Source: Changchengzhania lutea
GTDB taxonomy: Bacteria > Bacteroidota > Bacteroidia > Flavobacteriales > Flavobacteriaceae
Assembly (NCBI RefSeq): GCF_006974145.1
Contig: NZ_CP039456.1
Span: forward strand, 2,014,001 to 2,078,000
Direction of reading: 5' to 3'
Length of the DNA stretch: 64,000 bases
The translations under genes were made by a program, and so were the position numbers. Shown piece by piece: positions 28,298 through 37,809 of the stretch. The notes beneath the pieces were generated by a model that made no database searches, was not told the origin of the DNA, and saw only the letters and a program-made list of their open reading frames with translations. How positions within the stretch are numbered: position 1 is the first letter of the stretch; the number at the start of each line of letters is the position of its first letter.

Positions 28298-28341
28298 TAA
28301 TATTAAGATGACATTCAGATGACCTTAAATCTTGATATTTG
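28298..28341 (+). promoter_or_regulatory. Orphan Pho-box-like promoter
   Basis: TAAT 28298, TGAC 28309, TGAC 28320, then a -7 element GATATTTG ending at 28341. Spacings to the final G are 43, 32 and 21 bp, exactly as before the PiT gene, whose -7 element is also GATATTTGC. No protein gene follows before the terminator at 28421. Confidence 0.72.
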
Positions 28342-28347
28342 CTTTGT

Positions 28348-28450
28348 CTTAAGACAAAACAATTAGTATTTCATATAATCTATTAGTTTTTGTCGACTAC
28401 ATTATCATGATTTCTAATGGGACTGCCTTAGGCCAAGGCAGTCTTTTTTT
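28348..28450 (+). ncRNA. Candidate phosphate-regulated small RNA
   Basis: About 100 nt from a predicted start about 7 nt after the -7 element to a strong intrinsic terminator. A 5' region can pair GACAAAA (near 28352) with TTTTGTC (near 28388-28394). The only ATG frame is 16 codons at 28407 and runs into the terminator. It lies between the array at 28190 and the next Pho-like promoter at 28462, so it is a separate unit from the porin gene. Predicted from promoter and terminator only; the target is unknown. Confidence 0.55.
28421..28450 (+). terminator. Terminator of the candidate small RNA
   Basis: Stem GACTGCCTT / AAGGCAGTC around loop AGGCC (28421-28443), followed by seven T. It precedes the porin gene by about 75 bp and terminates nothing annotated except the candidate RNA. 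Confidence 0.9.
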
Positions 28451-28461
28451 GTTTTAATATT

Positions 28462-28505
28462 TAACAATTAGGAAACATTCGGTTAACATTTCTGTTAGTT
28501 CTTTG
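28462..28505 (+). promoter_or_regulatory. Pho-box-like promoter of the porin gene
   Basis: TAAC 28462, AAAC 28473, TAAC 28484, followed by TTTG 28502-28505. Spacings to the G are 43, 32 and 21 bp. The TTG at 28503, which opens the longer frame, is part of this -7 element and so cannot be the start codon. Confidence 0.75.
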
Positions 28506-28523
28506 CATCGACAAAAACTAATA

Positions 28524-29732
28524 ATGAAAATGAGACTTAAACTTTCATTGGTACTTGCCCTGAGTACTTTACTTACTATTCATGCACAAGAAATCAGTGA
28601 CACTTCATTTGGAAAAGGCTTGATTAATTTTGTAGCCAAAGACAGTTCATTCAGTATAAAATTTGCACCCCGTTTTCAAGTACGCTCTATTTCATCTTGG
28701 GATCATAATGACAGTTCATATGAAAGTCCTGAACACAACTTTATTGTAAGACGGGCACGCTTAAAATTTGACGGCTTTGCATACAGTCCTAAATTGAGAT
28801 ACAAATTAGAATTAGGCTTATCCAATAGGGATATTTCTGGTGCCAACCAATTTAACCGTAATGCGCCAAGGTATATCTTGGATGCGGTTATTATGTGGAA
28901 TTTCGCCAAGAATTTTGAACTGTGGGCAGGTCAGACAAAATTACCAGGTAATGTGGAGCGTGTCGTATCTTCTGCAAACCTGCAATTAATAGATCGCTCC
29001 CTATTAAATAGTGGCTTTAATATTGATCGTGACCTTGGTATACAGTTACGTCATAAAACAAAAATAAGTGGTAACTTTTTAATGCGAGAAAAAATTGCCA
29101 TTTCTCAAGGTGAGGGCCGCAATGTTACCGAAGGTAATGAAGGTGGTTTACAATATACAGCCCGTTTGGAATTTCTACCTTTTGGAACATTCCAATCAAA
29201 AGGGGATTATAGTCAATCGGATTTAAAAAGAGAAGCGACCCCAAAGTTAATGTTAGGATTTACTTATGATTTGAATGAAGATGCTGTTAAAGAACGTAGT
29301 GTTTTAGGCGATTATATGTTTAAAAGTGATGGTTCACTATACCAAACTGATATTACCACCATATTCGCAGACGCCATGTTTAAGTACAATGGGTTTTCTT
29401 TTATGGGCGAATACGCGAAACGAACTGCAGACAACCCAATAGCTACAGATGTTGATGGTGTTACCCCTACTGATGATATTGTTTTAATAGGAAGCGCCTT
29501 AAACCTACAGGCTGGATATTTATTTCCAAGTAATTATGAAATTGCAGGCCGTTTTACTACCGTAGACTATGAAACAGTTACGAATACATTGCCTTCAAAA
29601 CAATATACCTTAGGTGCTTCAAAATACATCGTCGGGCATAAACTGAAAGTACAAAGCGACCTGAGTTATACAACATTAGATGGTAATGAAGACAATATCA
29701 CATTTAGACTTGGTTTTGATATTCATTTTTAA
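28524..29732 (+). CDS. Phosphate-selective porin (OprO/OprP family)
   Basis: 402 residues from ATG 28524 (MKMRLKLSLVLAL); MRLKL at 28530 is also possible. Signal peptide about 1-22 ending IHAQ. The beta-barrel sequence has the family hallmarks FIVRRARLKFDGFAYSPKLR and WAGQTKLPGNVERV, and it ends FRLGFDIHF with the terminal aromatic. It should form an anion-selective trimeric channel for phosphate across the outer membrane. It sits directly before a PiT transporter, and both promoters carry in-phase 11-bp half-sites. Confidence 0.9.
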   Translation: MKMRLKLSLVLALSTLLTIHAQEISDTSFGKGLINFVAKDSSFSIKFAPRFQVRSISSWDHNDSSYESPEHNFIVRRARLKFDGFAYSPKLRYKLELGLSNRDISGANQFNRNAPRYILDAVIMWNFAKNFELWAGQTKLPGNVERVVSSANLQLIDRSLLNSGFNIDRDLGIQLRHKTKISGNFLMREKIAISQGEGRNVTEGNEGGLQYTARLEFLPFGTFQSKGDYSQSDLKREATPKLMLGFTYDLNEDAVKERSVLGDYMFKSDGSLYQTDITTIFADAMFKYNGFSFMGEYAKRTADNPIATDVDGVTPTDDIVLIGSALNLQAGYLFPSNYEIAGRFTTVDYETVTNTLPSKQYTLGASKYIVGHKLKVQSDLSYTTLDGNEDNITFRLGFDIHF

Positions 29733-29741
29733 TTTAAAAAA

Positions 29742-29785
29742 TAACAATTCGGTAACACGTTAATTATAAAAACTCATGATATTTG
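29742..29785 (+). promoter_or_regulatory. Pho-box-like promoter of the PiT gene
   Basis: TAAC 29742, TAAC 29753, TTAT 29764, then GATATTTG ending 29785. Spacings are 43, 32 and 21 bp. The transcript should start near 29792, which places the ATG at 29776 upstream of the RNA and supports the start at 29809. Confidence 0.75.
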
Positions 29786-29808
29786 CAAACATTTTACAAT
29801 TAAACCCT

Positions 29809-32106
29809 ATGGATAATATTTACTTATTTATGTTGATTGCCATTACAATTCTAGCAGTTGTAGATATTGTAGTTGGCGTTAGCAATGATGCTATTAATTT
29901 TTTGAACTCTGCGATTGGTTCTAAGGTGATTTCTTTAAGAACCATTATGATTGTTGCGAGTATAGGAATATTCATAGGAGCAGTGTTTTCAAGCGGAATG
30001 ATGGAAGTGGCTAGAAAAGGAATATTTATGCCTGCTCAATTTGAGTTTTCTGAAATTATGCTCATTTTCATGGCTGTAATGATAACAGACATCTTATTAT
30101 TAGATTTTTTCAACACACTTGGCCTTCCAACATCTACTACGGTTTCTATAGTATTCAACTTATTGGGTGCAGCTGTAGTCATGTCTTTAATCAAAATAAG
30201 CGCCTCAGAGACTGAAACATTTGCCGAATTAGGAAACTACATAAATACAGAAACAGCACTAACCATTATCAGTGGCATATTGCTATCTGTCTTAATTGCG
30301 TTTACCGTTGGTGCATTTGTACAATGGGTATCACGTCTTCTTTTTACATTCAACTACGAAAAACGTATTAAGAGCTTTGGAACAATTTTTGGAGGTGTTG
30401 CCTTAACAGCTATTACCTATTTTATTTTCTTAAAGGGATTAAAAGGAACACCTTACTATAATGAACTTAAAGGTTTATTAGAAGGTAACGAAATCTTTAT
30501 TATACTTGGAAGTTTTGTTTTCTGGACATTGTTCTCTTATTTATTCGAGTTAATCACTAAGAAATCAGTATTACTTTTTGTTATCGGGGTTGGAACTTTT
30601 GGATTAGCATTAGCTTTCTCTGGAAACGACTTAGTTAACTTTATAGGTGTACCTATGGCTGCGTATCATTCATATGAAGCGTATATTGCTGGAGGCATGG
30701 ATGCTACAATGTCTATGGCCGTATTACAAAAAAAAGTCCCCGCAGAACCATTATTATTATTCATCGCTGGAGGTATCATGGTTTTAACTTTATGGTTTTC
30801 AAAAAAAGCTAAATCTGTTGCAGAAACAGAGATTAGTTTATCTAGACAAGGTGAAACACATGAAAAATTTGAGCCAAACAGACTCTCTAGAAGTGTTGTT
30901 AAAGGGACAACTCAACTTTCCAGTTACTTTAGCGTAATAATACCTCAATCTGTGCAAGACAGTATTAGCAAAAGTTTTAACAAGCCAGAAATCTTATTGT
31001 CAAAAGACCAAAGTATTGATGCACCTGCATTCGACATGATTCGAGCCTCGGTTAACCTAATGGTCGCTGGCGTATTAATAGCCATTGCTACATCAATGAA
31101 ATTACCTTTATCTACTACTTATGTTACTTTCATGGTGGCCATGGGAACATCTTTAGCAGATCGAGCTTGGGGAAGAGAAAGTGCTGTGTATCGCGTAGCC
31201 GGAGTATTAAACGTTATTGGAGGGTGGTTTGGAACCGCTATTGGAGCCTTTGTAGCATCTGGGATTGTGGTGTTTTTGATTAACTGGAATCCAAAAGTTA
31301 TGACGCCAATATTGTTGCTTTTAACCGTTATATTATTATACAGAAATTACAAATCCCATAAGAATAAATCGAACAAAACTTTAGAAGAAGATAGCTTAAT
31401 TAAAGCCGAAAGCAGTTCTGTACAAGGTGTTATTCATGAAAGCGCCGCCAATATTGCCAACGTTGTTAAACGTGGAAACAAAATTTACACGAACGCCATT
31501 AATGGTCTCGCTAAACAAGATTTAGACCTACTTAAGAAAAATAAAAAACAAATTATCAAACTCTCACAAGAAGTTGAAGGTTTGCGTGATAATATATTCT
31601 ATTTTATTAAAAATTTAGATGAATCTAGTGTTGGTGCAAGTAATTTCTATATTAATATTTTAGGATATTTACAGGATATGACACAGTCTTTAGAGTACAT
31701 TTCTAAGGTGAGCCATAAGCATGTAAACAATAATCATAAGAAATTAAAATTTAGTCAAATTAAAGAATTAAAAGAAATTGATGAGTCTCTTGATAAATTG
31801 TTTAACGATACTAAAGATGCTTTTAGTTCACGCTCCTTTGAACAAATAGGAAATATTTTAAATAGTAAAGAAGAAGTTTTTAAAATTCTTTCTGAAAAAA
31901 TTCAAAAGCAAGTTGAACGGACACGCTCGGAAGAATCTAGTCCAAAAAATACCACTTTGTATTTTGGAATACTATTAGAAACTAAAGACTTATTGAAAGG
32001 CACAATGAATCTTCTTGAAGAATATCATGATGCTCATGATGCCAACGTACCAATAGCAACCATACCTGTTGTAGATGCGGTTGTTGAAAAGGATAATATT
32101 CTATAA
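29809..32106 (+). CDS. PiT-family inorganic phosphate transporter fused to a PhoU-like domain
   Basis: 765 residues from ATG 29809 (MDNIYLFMLIAIT). The PiT membrane domain has two family repeats (GVSNDAINFLNSAIGSK with FFNTLGLPTSTTVSIVFNLL, and later MKLPLSTTYVTFMVAMGTSL). It is interrupted by a central segment and followed at about 545-765 by a helical PhoU/DUF47-like region (NANVVKRGNK-type helices; LYFGILLETKDLLKGTMNLL). It moves phosphate across the inner membrane with a cation. The appended PhoU-like part may sense or gate transport. It forms a pair with the porin upstream and ends at a terminator. Confidence 0.92.
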   Translation: MDNIYLFMLIAITILAVVDIVVGVSNDAINFLNSAIGSKVISLRTIMIVASIGIFIGAVFSSGMMEVARKGIFMPAQFEFSEIMLIFMAVMITDILLLDFFNTLGLPTSTTVSIVFNLLGAAVVMSLIKISASETETFAELGNYINTETALTIISGILLSVLIAFTVGAFVQWVSRLLFTFNYEKRIKSFGTIFGGVALTAITYFIFLKGLKGTPYYNELKGLLEGNEIFIILGSFVFWTLFSYLFELITKKSVLLFVIGVGTFGLALAFSGNDLVNFIGVPMAAYHSYEAYIAGGMDATMSMAVLQKKVPAEPLLLFIAGGIMVLTLWFSKKAKSVAETEISLSRQGETHEKFEPNRLSRSVVKGTTQLSSYFSVIIPQSVQDSISKSFNKPEILLSKDQSIDAPAFDMIRASVNLMVAGVLIAIATSMKLPLSTTYVTFMVAMGTSLADRAWGRESAVYRVAGVLNVIGGWFGTAIGAFVASGIVVFLINWNPKVMTPILLLLTVILLYRNYKSHKNKSNKTLEEDSLIKAESSSVQGVIHESAANIANVVKRGNKIYTNAINGLAKQDLDLLKKNKKQIIKLSQEVEGLRDNIFYFIKNLDESSVGASNFYINILGYLQDMTQSLEYISKVSHKHVNNNHKKLKFSQIKELKEIDESLDKLFNDTKDAFSSRSFEQIGNILNSKEEVFKILSEKIQKQVERTRSEESSPKNTTLYFGILLETKDLLKGTMNLLEEYHDAHDANVPIATIPVVDAVVEKDNIL

Positions 32107-32128
32107 AAGAAACCTAAATAAATAGACT

Positions 32129-32157
32129 AAAAACACCTCTTTCAAGGTGTTTTTTTG
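32129..32157 (+). terminator. PiT gene terminator
   Basis: Stem AAAACACCT / AGGTGTTTT around CTTTCA, followed by a T-run. Confidence 0.88.
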
Positions 32158-32361
32158 TTCGTGCTATATTTTATATACTCTATTATTTTATTTTTTCGAA
32201 AAACTTTTACAAACAACTATTTTATAAAGACTTTTTCTAAGATGTGTGGACATTATTGAAACCGTTTAACTTCGGATATCAGAATTGCAAAAAAATAAAC
32301 TGTAAACATCTTTTTAATGATTTGTTACGTAAATGTTTTAAACCTAAAGACAAACATTATT

Positions 32362-33192
32362 ATGAAGAAAATTTCAGTTTTAATAGTACTAGTTGTAATT
32401 ACCCTGTCATGCGTTTCAAAGAAAAAATACATTGCTTTGGAGCAAGAGAACGGAGAGATTAGAAGCGAATTACAAAAAACAAGAGTTGAAAAAGAAGATT
32501 TAGAAGCTAAATTTGACAAAATTCAAGCTCGTGTTGAAGCATACAACAGTAAGATTATGTCTCTTAAACAAGAGAACGACTCTAAATTAGAAGTGGTTGA
32601 AAACGTCGCTGTTATGTCTAATGACACAAAAGAAAAGATGAGAGAAACTTTAAAAAATGTTGATGCAGCAAAATTAAGCGAGGCAAAAACATTAAAAGAC
32701 TCTATGAATCTTGCGGTGGCTTACAATCTTGAAAAAACGATAAGCGAAAGTAACATGAATGAAGATGATGACTTTGCTGTTAATATTAATGAAACTGTCG
32801 TGATGATATCTATTGCGGACAATATGCTTTTTAATAGCGGAAGCTACAGATTAAGCTCTAAAGCTGATAATGTATTACAAAAATTAGCTGATGTCATTAA
32901 CTCTGAACCAAGTTTAGATGTTATGGTTGAAGGTCACACCGATTCAAGAACCATAAATACAGTTAATATGTCTGATAACTGGGATTTGAGTGTTTTGAGA
33001 GCGACATCTGTGGTGCGTAAACTACAGGAAAAATATAATGTAGCACCAGAAAAAATGATTGCTGCGGGTAGAAGTAGCTACCAGCCGCTTGCAGAAAACG
33101 ACTCTAGGGAAAATATGGCAAAAAACAGAAGAACACGTATTATCATTCTTCCAAATATTGACAAATTCTTCGCTTTAATGGCTAATGACTAA
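32362..33192 (+). CDS. OmpA-family lipoprotein
   Basis: 276 residues from ATG 32362 (MKKISVLIVLVVITLSC). A longer frame from 32317 adds 15 residues before a normal signal peptide and is rejected. The lipobox is ITLSC. A coiled coil covers about 25-90 (LEQENGEIRSELQKTRVEKE). A C-terminal OmpA peptidoglycan-binding domain covers about 150-270 (VMVEGHTDSRTINTVN, NWDLSVLRATSVVRKL, GRSSYQPLAEND, NRRTRIIILP). It tethers the outer membrane to peptidoglycan. The stop codon lies inside a heptamer repeat. The 255-bp gap before it holds the PiT terminator and no other site I recognise. Confidence 0.92.
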   Translation: MKKISVLIVLVVITLSCVSKKKYIALEQENGEIRSELQKTRVEKEDLEAKFDKIQARVEAYNSKIMSLKQENDSKLEVVENVAVMSNDTKEKMRETLKNVDAAKLSEAKTLKDSMNLAVAYNLEKTISESNMNEDDDFAVNINETVVMISIADNMLFNSGSYRLSSKADNVLQKLADVINSEPSLDVMVEGHTDSRTINTVNMSDNWDLSVLRATSVVRKLQEKYNVAPEKMIAAGRSSYQPLAENDSRENMAKNRRTRIIILPNIDKFFALMAND

Positions 33193-33209
33193 TGACTAAT
33201 GACTAATAT
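33182..33209. repeat. Heptamer tandem repeat (CTAATGA) across a stop codon
   Basis: Three exact CTAATGA units and a fourth, CTAATAT, at 33182-33209. The OmpA-like gene's stop codon (33190-33192) is the second unit's TAA. The same heptamer, degenerate, brackets the four-helix-bundle gene at 51604-51981. Confidence 0.9.
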
Positions 33210-33232
33210 TTAAAAAGTCATATAATAAATTA

Positions 33233-33261
33233 AAAAAGCACCTCATCCGAGGTGCTTTTTT
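33233..33261. terminator. Shared convergent terminator
   Basis: Stem AAAAAAGCACCTC / GAGGTGCTTTTTT with loop ATCC, between the OmpA-like gene and the minus-strand Na/Pi symporter, whose stop codon it touches. Confidence 0.92.
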
Positions 33262-35026
33262 ATTGATTACCGTTTTCATCCAATAAAGAATCCATTCTAC
33301 CATAAAGTAATTCGGCAACATCAATAAGTTTCTTAATCATATCGTTTACGTTGGTATAATCATTAAACAATGATGAAGCCATTTCTGCGGTAATTAAATT
33401 TTTTCTGATTAATTTATCTATCGATTTATTGCTATGTCTCGCATTCGCTTTTGCTTCCTTCTTTAATTGGTTTAATTGTAAAGCATATTTTTCGGTATCA
33501 TTCTCAGTTCTAAACAAATATATAATTCTTAAAACCTTTGTTATTTTTTTTCTATAGCTATCATATTCATCCTGTAAATGTTCATTTTCCAAATGTAAAA
33601 CATGGGATATGTTTTTATTCAATTCTCTAGAGTCCTTAATAATTTCCACCATTTTTCTGTTGGCAATTTTTATATCTGTTATGGCTTTTATTTGTTTACT
33701 ATTCAGTCTTAATGTGCTTTGAGCTATGGAAGCATATCTTATTATTTCTCCATAAATTGTTTTCACCTTTTTATAATATAGCCCTTCAATATCGGTTTCA
33801 AAATCTGTTTTAGATTTCTCAATGACATGCTTAAGCTTCTCACCAGATTTTATGTCTTCTCTATGAATGTTTAAGGAATGAGCTACAATTTCGAATACAC
33901 TTTTCTTAAATAAATATTTAGATTCTTTAAATAACGCTGAAATCGCAGAAGCTGGAAACTCTAATACGGCTTGATTTAAATATTTAGGTTCATCGATATC
34001 TTTATATATTTTTTCCTTAAAGAAACGGAGTAAAAAGCGTTCTAATTTTTTAATAAAAGGAAGCATTAAAATAACTCCTAATACATTAAATATAGTATGA
34101 AACAGTGCCAGTTTCAATGTGTAATTATCAGTCGCTATTTGAAATACTTCTGATAAAATATTAACTAATCGCGCCAACGGAAATATTAAGAACATAGCCA
34201 CCATACCCGTTATAATATTAAAGATAAAATGCGCAGTAGCCAGTCTTTTACCGGCACTATTGGAGCCTAAAGCCCCTAAAACGGCCGTAATGGTGGTGCC
34301 AATGTTTGCCCCAATTGCCAATGCCAGTGCATTTTCATATTCAATTTGGCCTGCGGCTAATGCGGTTAAAATCAATGCTAGGGTGGCACTACTGGATTGT
34401 AAAATTGTGGTAATGATTATTCCAACCCCTGTATAAATAACAACGCCCAAAAACCCTGAAACGGCATATTGGGACAAATCAATGTATTCTTTAAAAACAT
34501 CAAAACCTTCCTTCATATAATGAATACCGAGAAAGAAAAACCCCAATCCAGCTAAAACATTTCCCATGCCTTTAAGCGACATCCTTTTTTGAAAGGAAAA
34601 AATAATTCCAAAAACAAGCATGGGCATTGCCAAAACAGAGATTTTTATTTTAAGACCAAACCCTGCAACTAGCCAAGCCGTAGCAGTGGTGCCTATATTT
34701 GCTCCGAAGATTAAGCCCAACCCGCCTTGTAAGGAAATCAATCCAGCACTTATAAACGATATTGTAATAACTGAAACTAGCGAACTCGACTGTATGAATG
34801 CTGTTGTAACTGCTCCTGCTGTAATGCTTTTATAAAGCTTATTTGTCGCGTTTTTTAAAATGTTTTCTAAAGGACCTTTAGTAAAAACCCTAAATCCTTC
34901 TTCTAGCATAATCATGCCAAAGAGTAGAATAGCAACCCCAGCAGAAATTGTTTTAAAATTTGGATTTAGATAAAGTAAAATCCCTAAAACAATTAAAAAT
35001 CCGTAGAAAAAAGACTTTTTAACCAT
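33260..35026 (-). CDS. Na/Pi cotransporter (NptA-like) with C-terminal PhoU-like domain
   Basis: 588 residues. The membrane part (about 1-350) has two inverted-repeat halves, each with QSSS and a following GANIGTT (QSSSLVSVITISF with GLIFGANIGTTATAWL; QSSSATLALILTAL with LAIGANIGTTITAVLGALG), the signature of sodium/phosphate symporters. A long helical PhoU-like region follows (about 360-588). It is a second phosphate-import route near the PiT gene, but the 11-bp half-site array was not found upstream of it. Confidence 0.92.
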   Translation of the reverse strand: MVKKSFFYGFLIVLGILLYLNPNFKTISAGVAILLFGMIMLEEGFRVFTKGPLENILKNATNKLYKSITAGAVTTAFIQSSSLVSVITISFISAGLISLQGGLGLIFGANIGTTATAWLVAGFGLKIKISVLAMPMLVFGIIFSFQKRMSLKGMGNVLAGLGFFFLGIHYMKEGFDVFKEYIDLSQYAVSGFLGVVIYTGVGIIITTILQSSSATLALILTALAAGQIEYENALALAIGANIGTTITAVLGALGSNSAGKRLATAHFIFNIITGMVAMFLIFPLARLVNILSEVFQIATDNYTLKLALFHTIFNVLGVILMLPFIKKLERFLLRFFKEKIYKDIDEPKYLNQAVLEFPASAISALFKESKYLFKKSVFEIVAHSLNIHREDIKSGEKLKHVIEKSKTDFETDIEGLYYKKVKTIYGEIIRYASIAQSTLRLNSKQIKAITDIKIANRKMVEIIKDSRELNKNISHVLHLENEHLQDEYDSYRKKITKVLRIIYLFRTENDTEKYALQLNQLKKEAKANARHSNKSIDKLIRKNLITAEMASSLFNDYTNVNDMIKKLIDVAELLYGRMDSLLDENGNQ

Positions 35027-35110
35027 AAAAGATGAATTAAATAGATTATGAAGATAAAAAAACTATAGGGTGTTTAAAAACTAAATAAAATAATCCGAAT
35101 GTTTTTAAAT

Positions 35111-35139
35111 AAAAAAAGCACCTCTTTCGAGGTGCTTTT
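35111..35139 (-). terminator. nrdA terminator
   Basis: Stem GCACCTC / GAGGTGC with loop TTTC, and a T-run on the minus strand, 20 bp after the nrdA stop codon. Nearly the same stem as the terminator at 33233. Confidence 0.9.
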
Positions 35140-35159
35140 CATGATATAACACTTAAATA

Positions 35160-37637
35160 TTAAGAACCACACATTAAACAGTCGTCCCCTTCTGCTTCTT
35201 TAGCTTGAGCTATAAGTGCTTTCATTTCTTCAGCACTCATGGGCTCTATTTCTGGAGCTTGCTGTTGTGCAAACTTAGCCGCATTTTTGGCCGCCATTTG
35301 TTGTTTCTGTTCTTGTGGCCCGACTTGATTCACAACCGCTACCACTTCGACAGATGGCTCCTCTTTTTTGGTGGTTTGCAAGGTGAATTTAATGGCATCA
35401 ACGGCACTCTTGGTACGCAAGTAGTACATACCTGTTTTTAAGCCACTTTTCCAAGCGTAGAAATGCATCGAGGTTAATTTTGCCATCGTAGCACCCTCTA
35501 AAAACAGATTTAGCGATTGTGACTGATCTATAAAATATCCTCGCTGACGTGACATATCTATAATATCTTTCATACTCAGCTCCCATACGGTTTTATAAAG
35601 CTCTTTAATGTCTTGGGGAATGGTATCGATACCTTGTACAGAACCATTGGCTCTCATAATATCTTGCTTTAAACTATCGTTCCATAAGCCGAGTTCTACT
35701 AAGTCTTCTAATAAATGCTTGTTCACGACAATAAACTCGCCAGATAATACACGACGGGTGTAAATGTTAGAGGTGTATGGTTCAAAACACTCATTATTCC
35801 CTAATATTTGCGAGGTTGAAGCCGTAGGCATCGGTGCTACCAACAATGAGTTACGCACCCCGTGTTTAAGGACTTGCTTACGCAATTTCCCCCAATCCCA
35901 ATTTCCACTTAAATCTTCATCTTTTAAACCCCAAAGATTATGCTGGAATTTCCCTTCACTTATTGGAGAACCTTGATAAGTTTGGTAAGGTCCGTCGGCT
36001 TTAGCTTCCTCCATACTAGCTGTTACAGCTGCATAATAAAGTGTTTCAAAAATATCTTGATTGAGTTTCTTAGCTTGATCACTTGTAAATGGCAGTCGCA
36101 ATTGAATAAAAGCATCTGCTAAGCCCTGCACTCCTAAGCCAATAGGTCTATGGCGCATGTTCGAGTTCTCTGCTTCTATTACCGGATAGTAATTTCTATC
36201 AATAACACGGTTTAAGTTTTTTGTAACGCGCTTGGTAATGCGAAACAATTCCTTGTGATCAAACTCCCCGTTTTTAATAAACATGGGTAAGGCGATGGAC
36301 GCTAAATTACAAACCGCCACCTCATCTGGAGAGGTGTATTCTAAAATCTCTGTACATAGATTAGAAGAACGGATGGTGCCTAAATTTTGTTGGTTAGATT
36401 TGCGATTGGCCGCATCTTTATACAACATATAAGGCGTACCCGTTTCAATTTGAGATTCTATTATTTTCTCCCAAAGCTCACGTGCTTGAATGGTTTTACG
36501 GCCCTTCCCTTCAGCTTCATATCTCAAATATAATTCTTCAAAGGCTTCGCTATGGACTTCATCCATTCCTGGACATTCGTTAGGACACATTAAAGTCCAT
36601 TCTCCATTTTCTTCAACACGTCTCATAAATAAATCTGAAATCCACATCGCATAAAATAAATCGCGTGCGCGCATTTCTTCTTTACCGTGGTTTTTCTTTA
36701 GGTCTAAGAAATCAAAAATATCGGCATGCCAGGTTTCAATATAAATCGCAAAGCTTCCTTTTCGCTTTCCGCCACCTTGATCTACGTAACGAGCGGTATC
36801 ATTGAAAACCTGAAGCATGGGCACAATCCCATTCGACGTCCCGTTAGTTCCCGAAATATAACTTCCCGTGGCGCGTATGTTGTGAATAGCCAACCCAATA
36901 CCTCCTGCAGACTGGGATATTTTTGCTGTTTGCTTAAGGGTATCATAAATACCTTCAATACTGTCATCTTTCATGGTTAAGAGAAAACAGGACGACATTT
37001 GCGGCTTTGGTGTACCAGAATTAAATAGTGTTGGTGTGGCGTGCGTAAAATATTTTTTGGACATTAATTCGTAAGTCTCAATAGCAGCATCTAAGTCATT
37101 TAAATGAATTCCTATTGAAACACGCATTAACATATGTTGCGGGCGTTCAGCAATTTCGCCGTTTAACTTTAAAAGGTAAGACCGTTCTAAAGTTTTAAAA
37201 CCGAAATAGTCATACCCAAAATCACGGTTATAGATAATGGTTGAGTCTAAACGTTCTTTATTGGCCATAATGACCTCATAGACATCATCCGCTAAAAGTG
37301 GTGCATCCTTTCCTGTTCTTGGGTTCACATATTTATGCAAACCCTCCATCACGTCACTGAACGTTTTTTTGGTGTTTTTATGCAGATTAGAAACGGAAAT
37401 ACGAGCCGCTAAACGTGCATAATCAGGATGTGCAGTCGTCATAGTTGCAGCAATTTCTGCTGCAAGATTATCAAGTTCACTAGTGGTTACGCCATCATAA
37501 AGACCTTCTATAACACGCATGGCCACTTTTAATGGATCCACCAATTCGTTAAGTCCGTAACACAATTTACGAACCCTTGCGGTGATCTTGTCAAACATGA
37601 TTTGTTCTTTCCTACCGTCTCTTTTTACTACATACAT
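35160..37637 (-). CDS. nrdA: Ribonucleoside-diphosphate reductase, alpha subunit
   Basis: 825 residues from ATG 37637 ([20 protein letters not shown]); the frame extends upstream to 37670 without support. It reduces ribonucleotides for DNA synthesis. An N-terminal ATP-cone (about 1-90), the catalytic barrel with Cys residues ([23 protein letters not shown]), and a long Gln/Ala/Glu-rich linker are followed by the C-terminal redox pair in CLMCGS, which shuttles electrons from thioredoxin. It follows nrdB on the same strand after 205 bp. Confidence 0.96.
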   Translation of the reverse strand: MYVVKRDGRKEQIMFDKITARVRKLCYGLNELVDPLKVAMRVIEGLYDGVTTSELDNLAAEIAATMTTAHPDYARLAARISVSNLHKNTKKTFSDVMEGLHKYVNPRTGKDAPLLADDVYEVIMANKERLDSTIIYNRDFGYDYFGFKTLERSYLLKLNGEIAERPQHMLMRVSIGIHLNDLDAAIETYELMSKKYFTHATPTLFNSGTPKPQMSSCFLLTMKDDSIEGIYDTLKQTAKISQSAGGIGLAIHNIRATGSYISGTNGTSNGIVPMLQVFNDTARYVDQGGGKRKGSFAIYIETWHADIFDFLDLKKNHGKEEMRARDLFYAMWISDLFMRRVEENGEWTLMCPNECPGMDEVHSEAFEELYLRYEAEGKGRKTIQARELWEKIIESQIETGTPYMLYKDAANRKSNQQNLGTIRSSNLCTEILEYTSPDEVAVCNLASIALPMFIKNGEFDHKELFRITKRVTKNLNRVIDRNYYPVIEAENSNMRHRPIGLGVQGLADAFIQLRLPFTSDQAKKLNQDIFETLYYAAVTASMEEAKADGPYQTYQGSPISEGKFQHNLWGLKDEDLSGNWDWGKLRKQVLKHGVRNSLLVAPMPTASTSQILGNNECFEPYTSNIYTRRVLSGEFIVVNKHLLEDLVELGLWNDSLKQDIMRANGSVQGIDTIPQDIKELYKTVWELSMKDIIDMSRQRGYFIDQSQSLNLFLEGATMAKLTSMHFYAWKSGLKTGMYYLRTKSAVDAIKFTLQTTKKEEPSVEVVAVVNQVGPQEQKQQMAAKNAAKFAQQQAPEIEPMSAEEMKALIAQAKEAEGDDCLMCGS

Positions 37638-37809
37638 ACTGATAATTGTTTTTTTTATTTTCTGACACACCTTCAGAAAAATGGGTTAATAGCTGTTCTA
37701 AAATTCTGAACTGGTGCCACCTAGCTCAAGCTTAGTTATAATTGGTTAATAATTAATAAAAGCATTAAATTATTCCCGATTACTGAGGGAAACCTATGTG
37801 AATCGGGGT

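Noticed and set aside
28407-28457. 16-codon ORF (MISNGTALGQG...) in the small RNA region
   Set aside because: It runs through the terminator stem and T-run, and has no ribosome binding site or similarity. It is more likely chance.
29776-29808. Upstream ATG as the start of the PiT gene
   Set aside because: This ATG lies before or in the -7 promoter element (GATATTTG, 29778-29785). The family N-terminus begins at MDNIYLF (29809).
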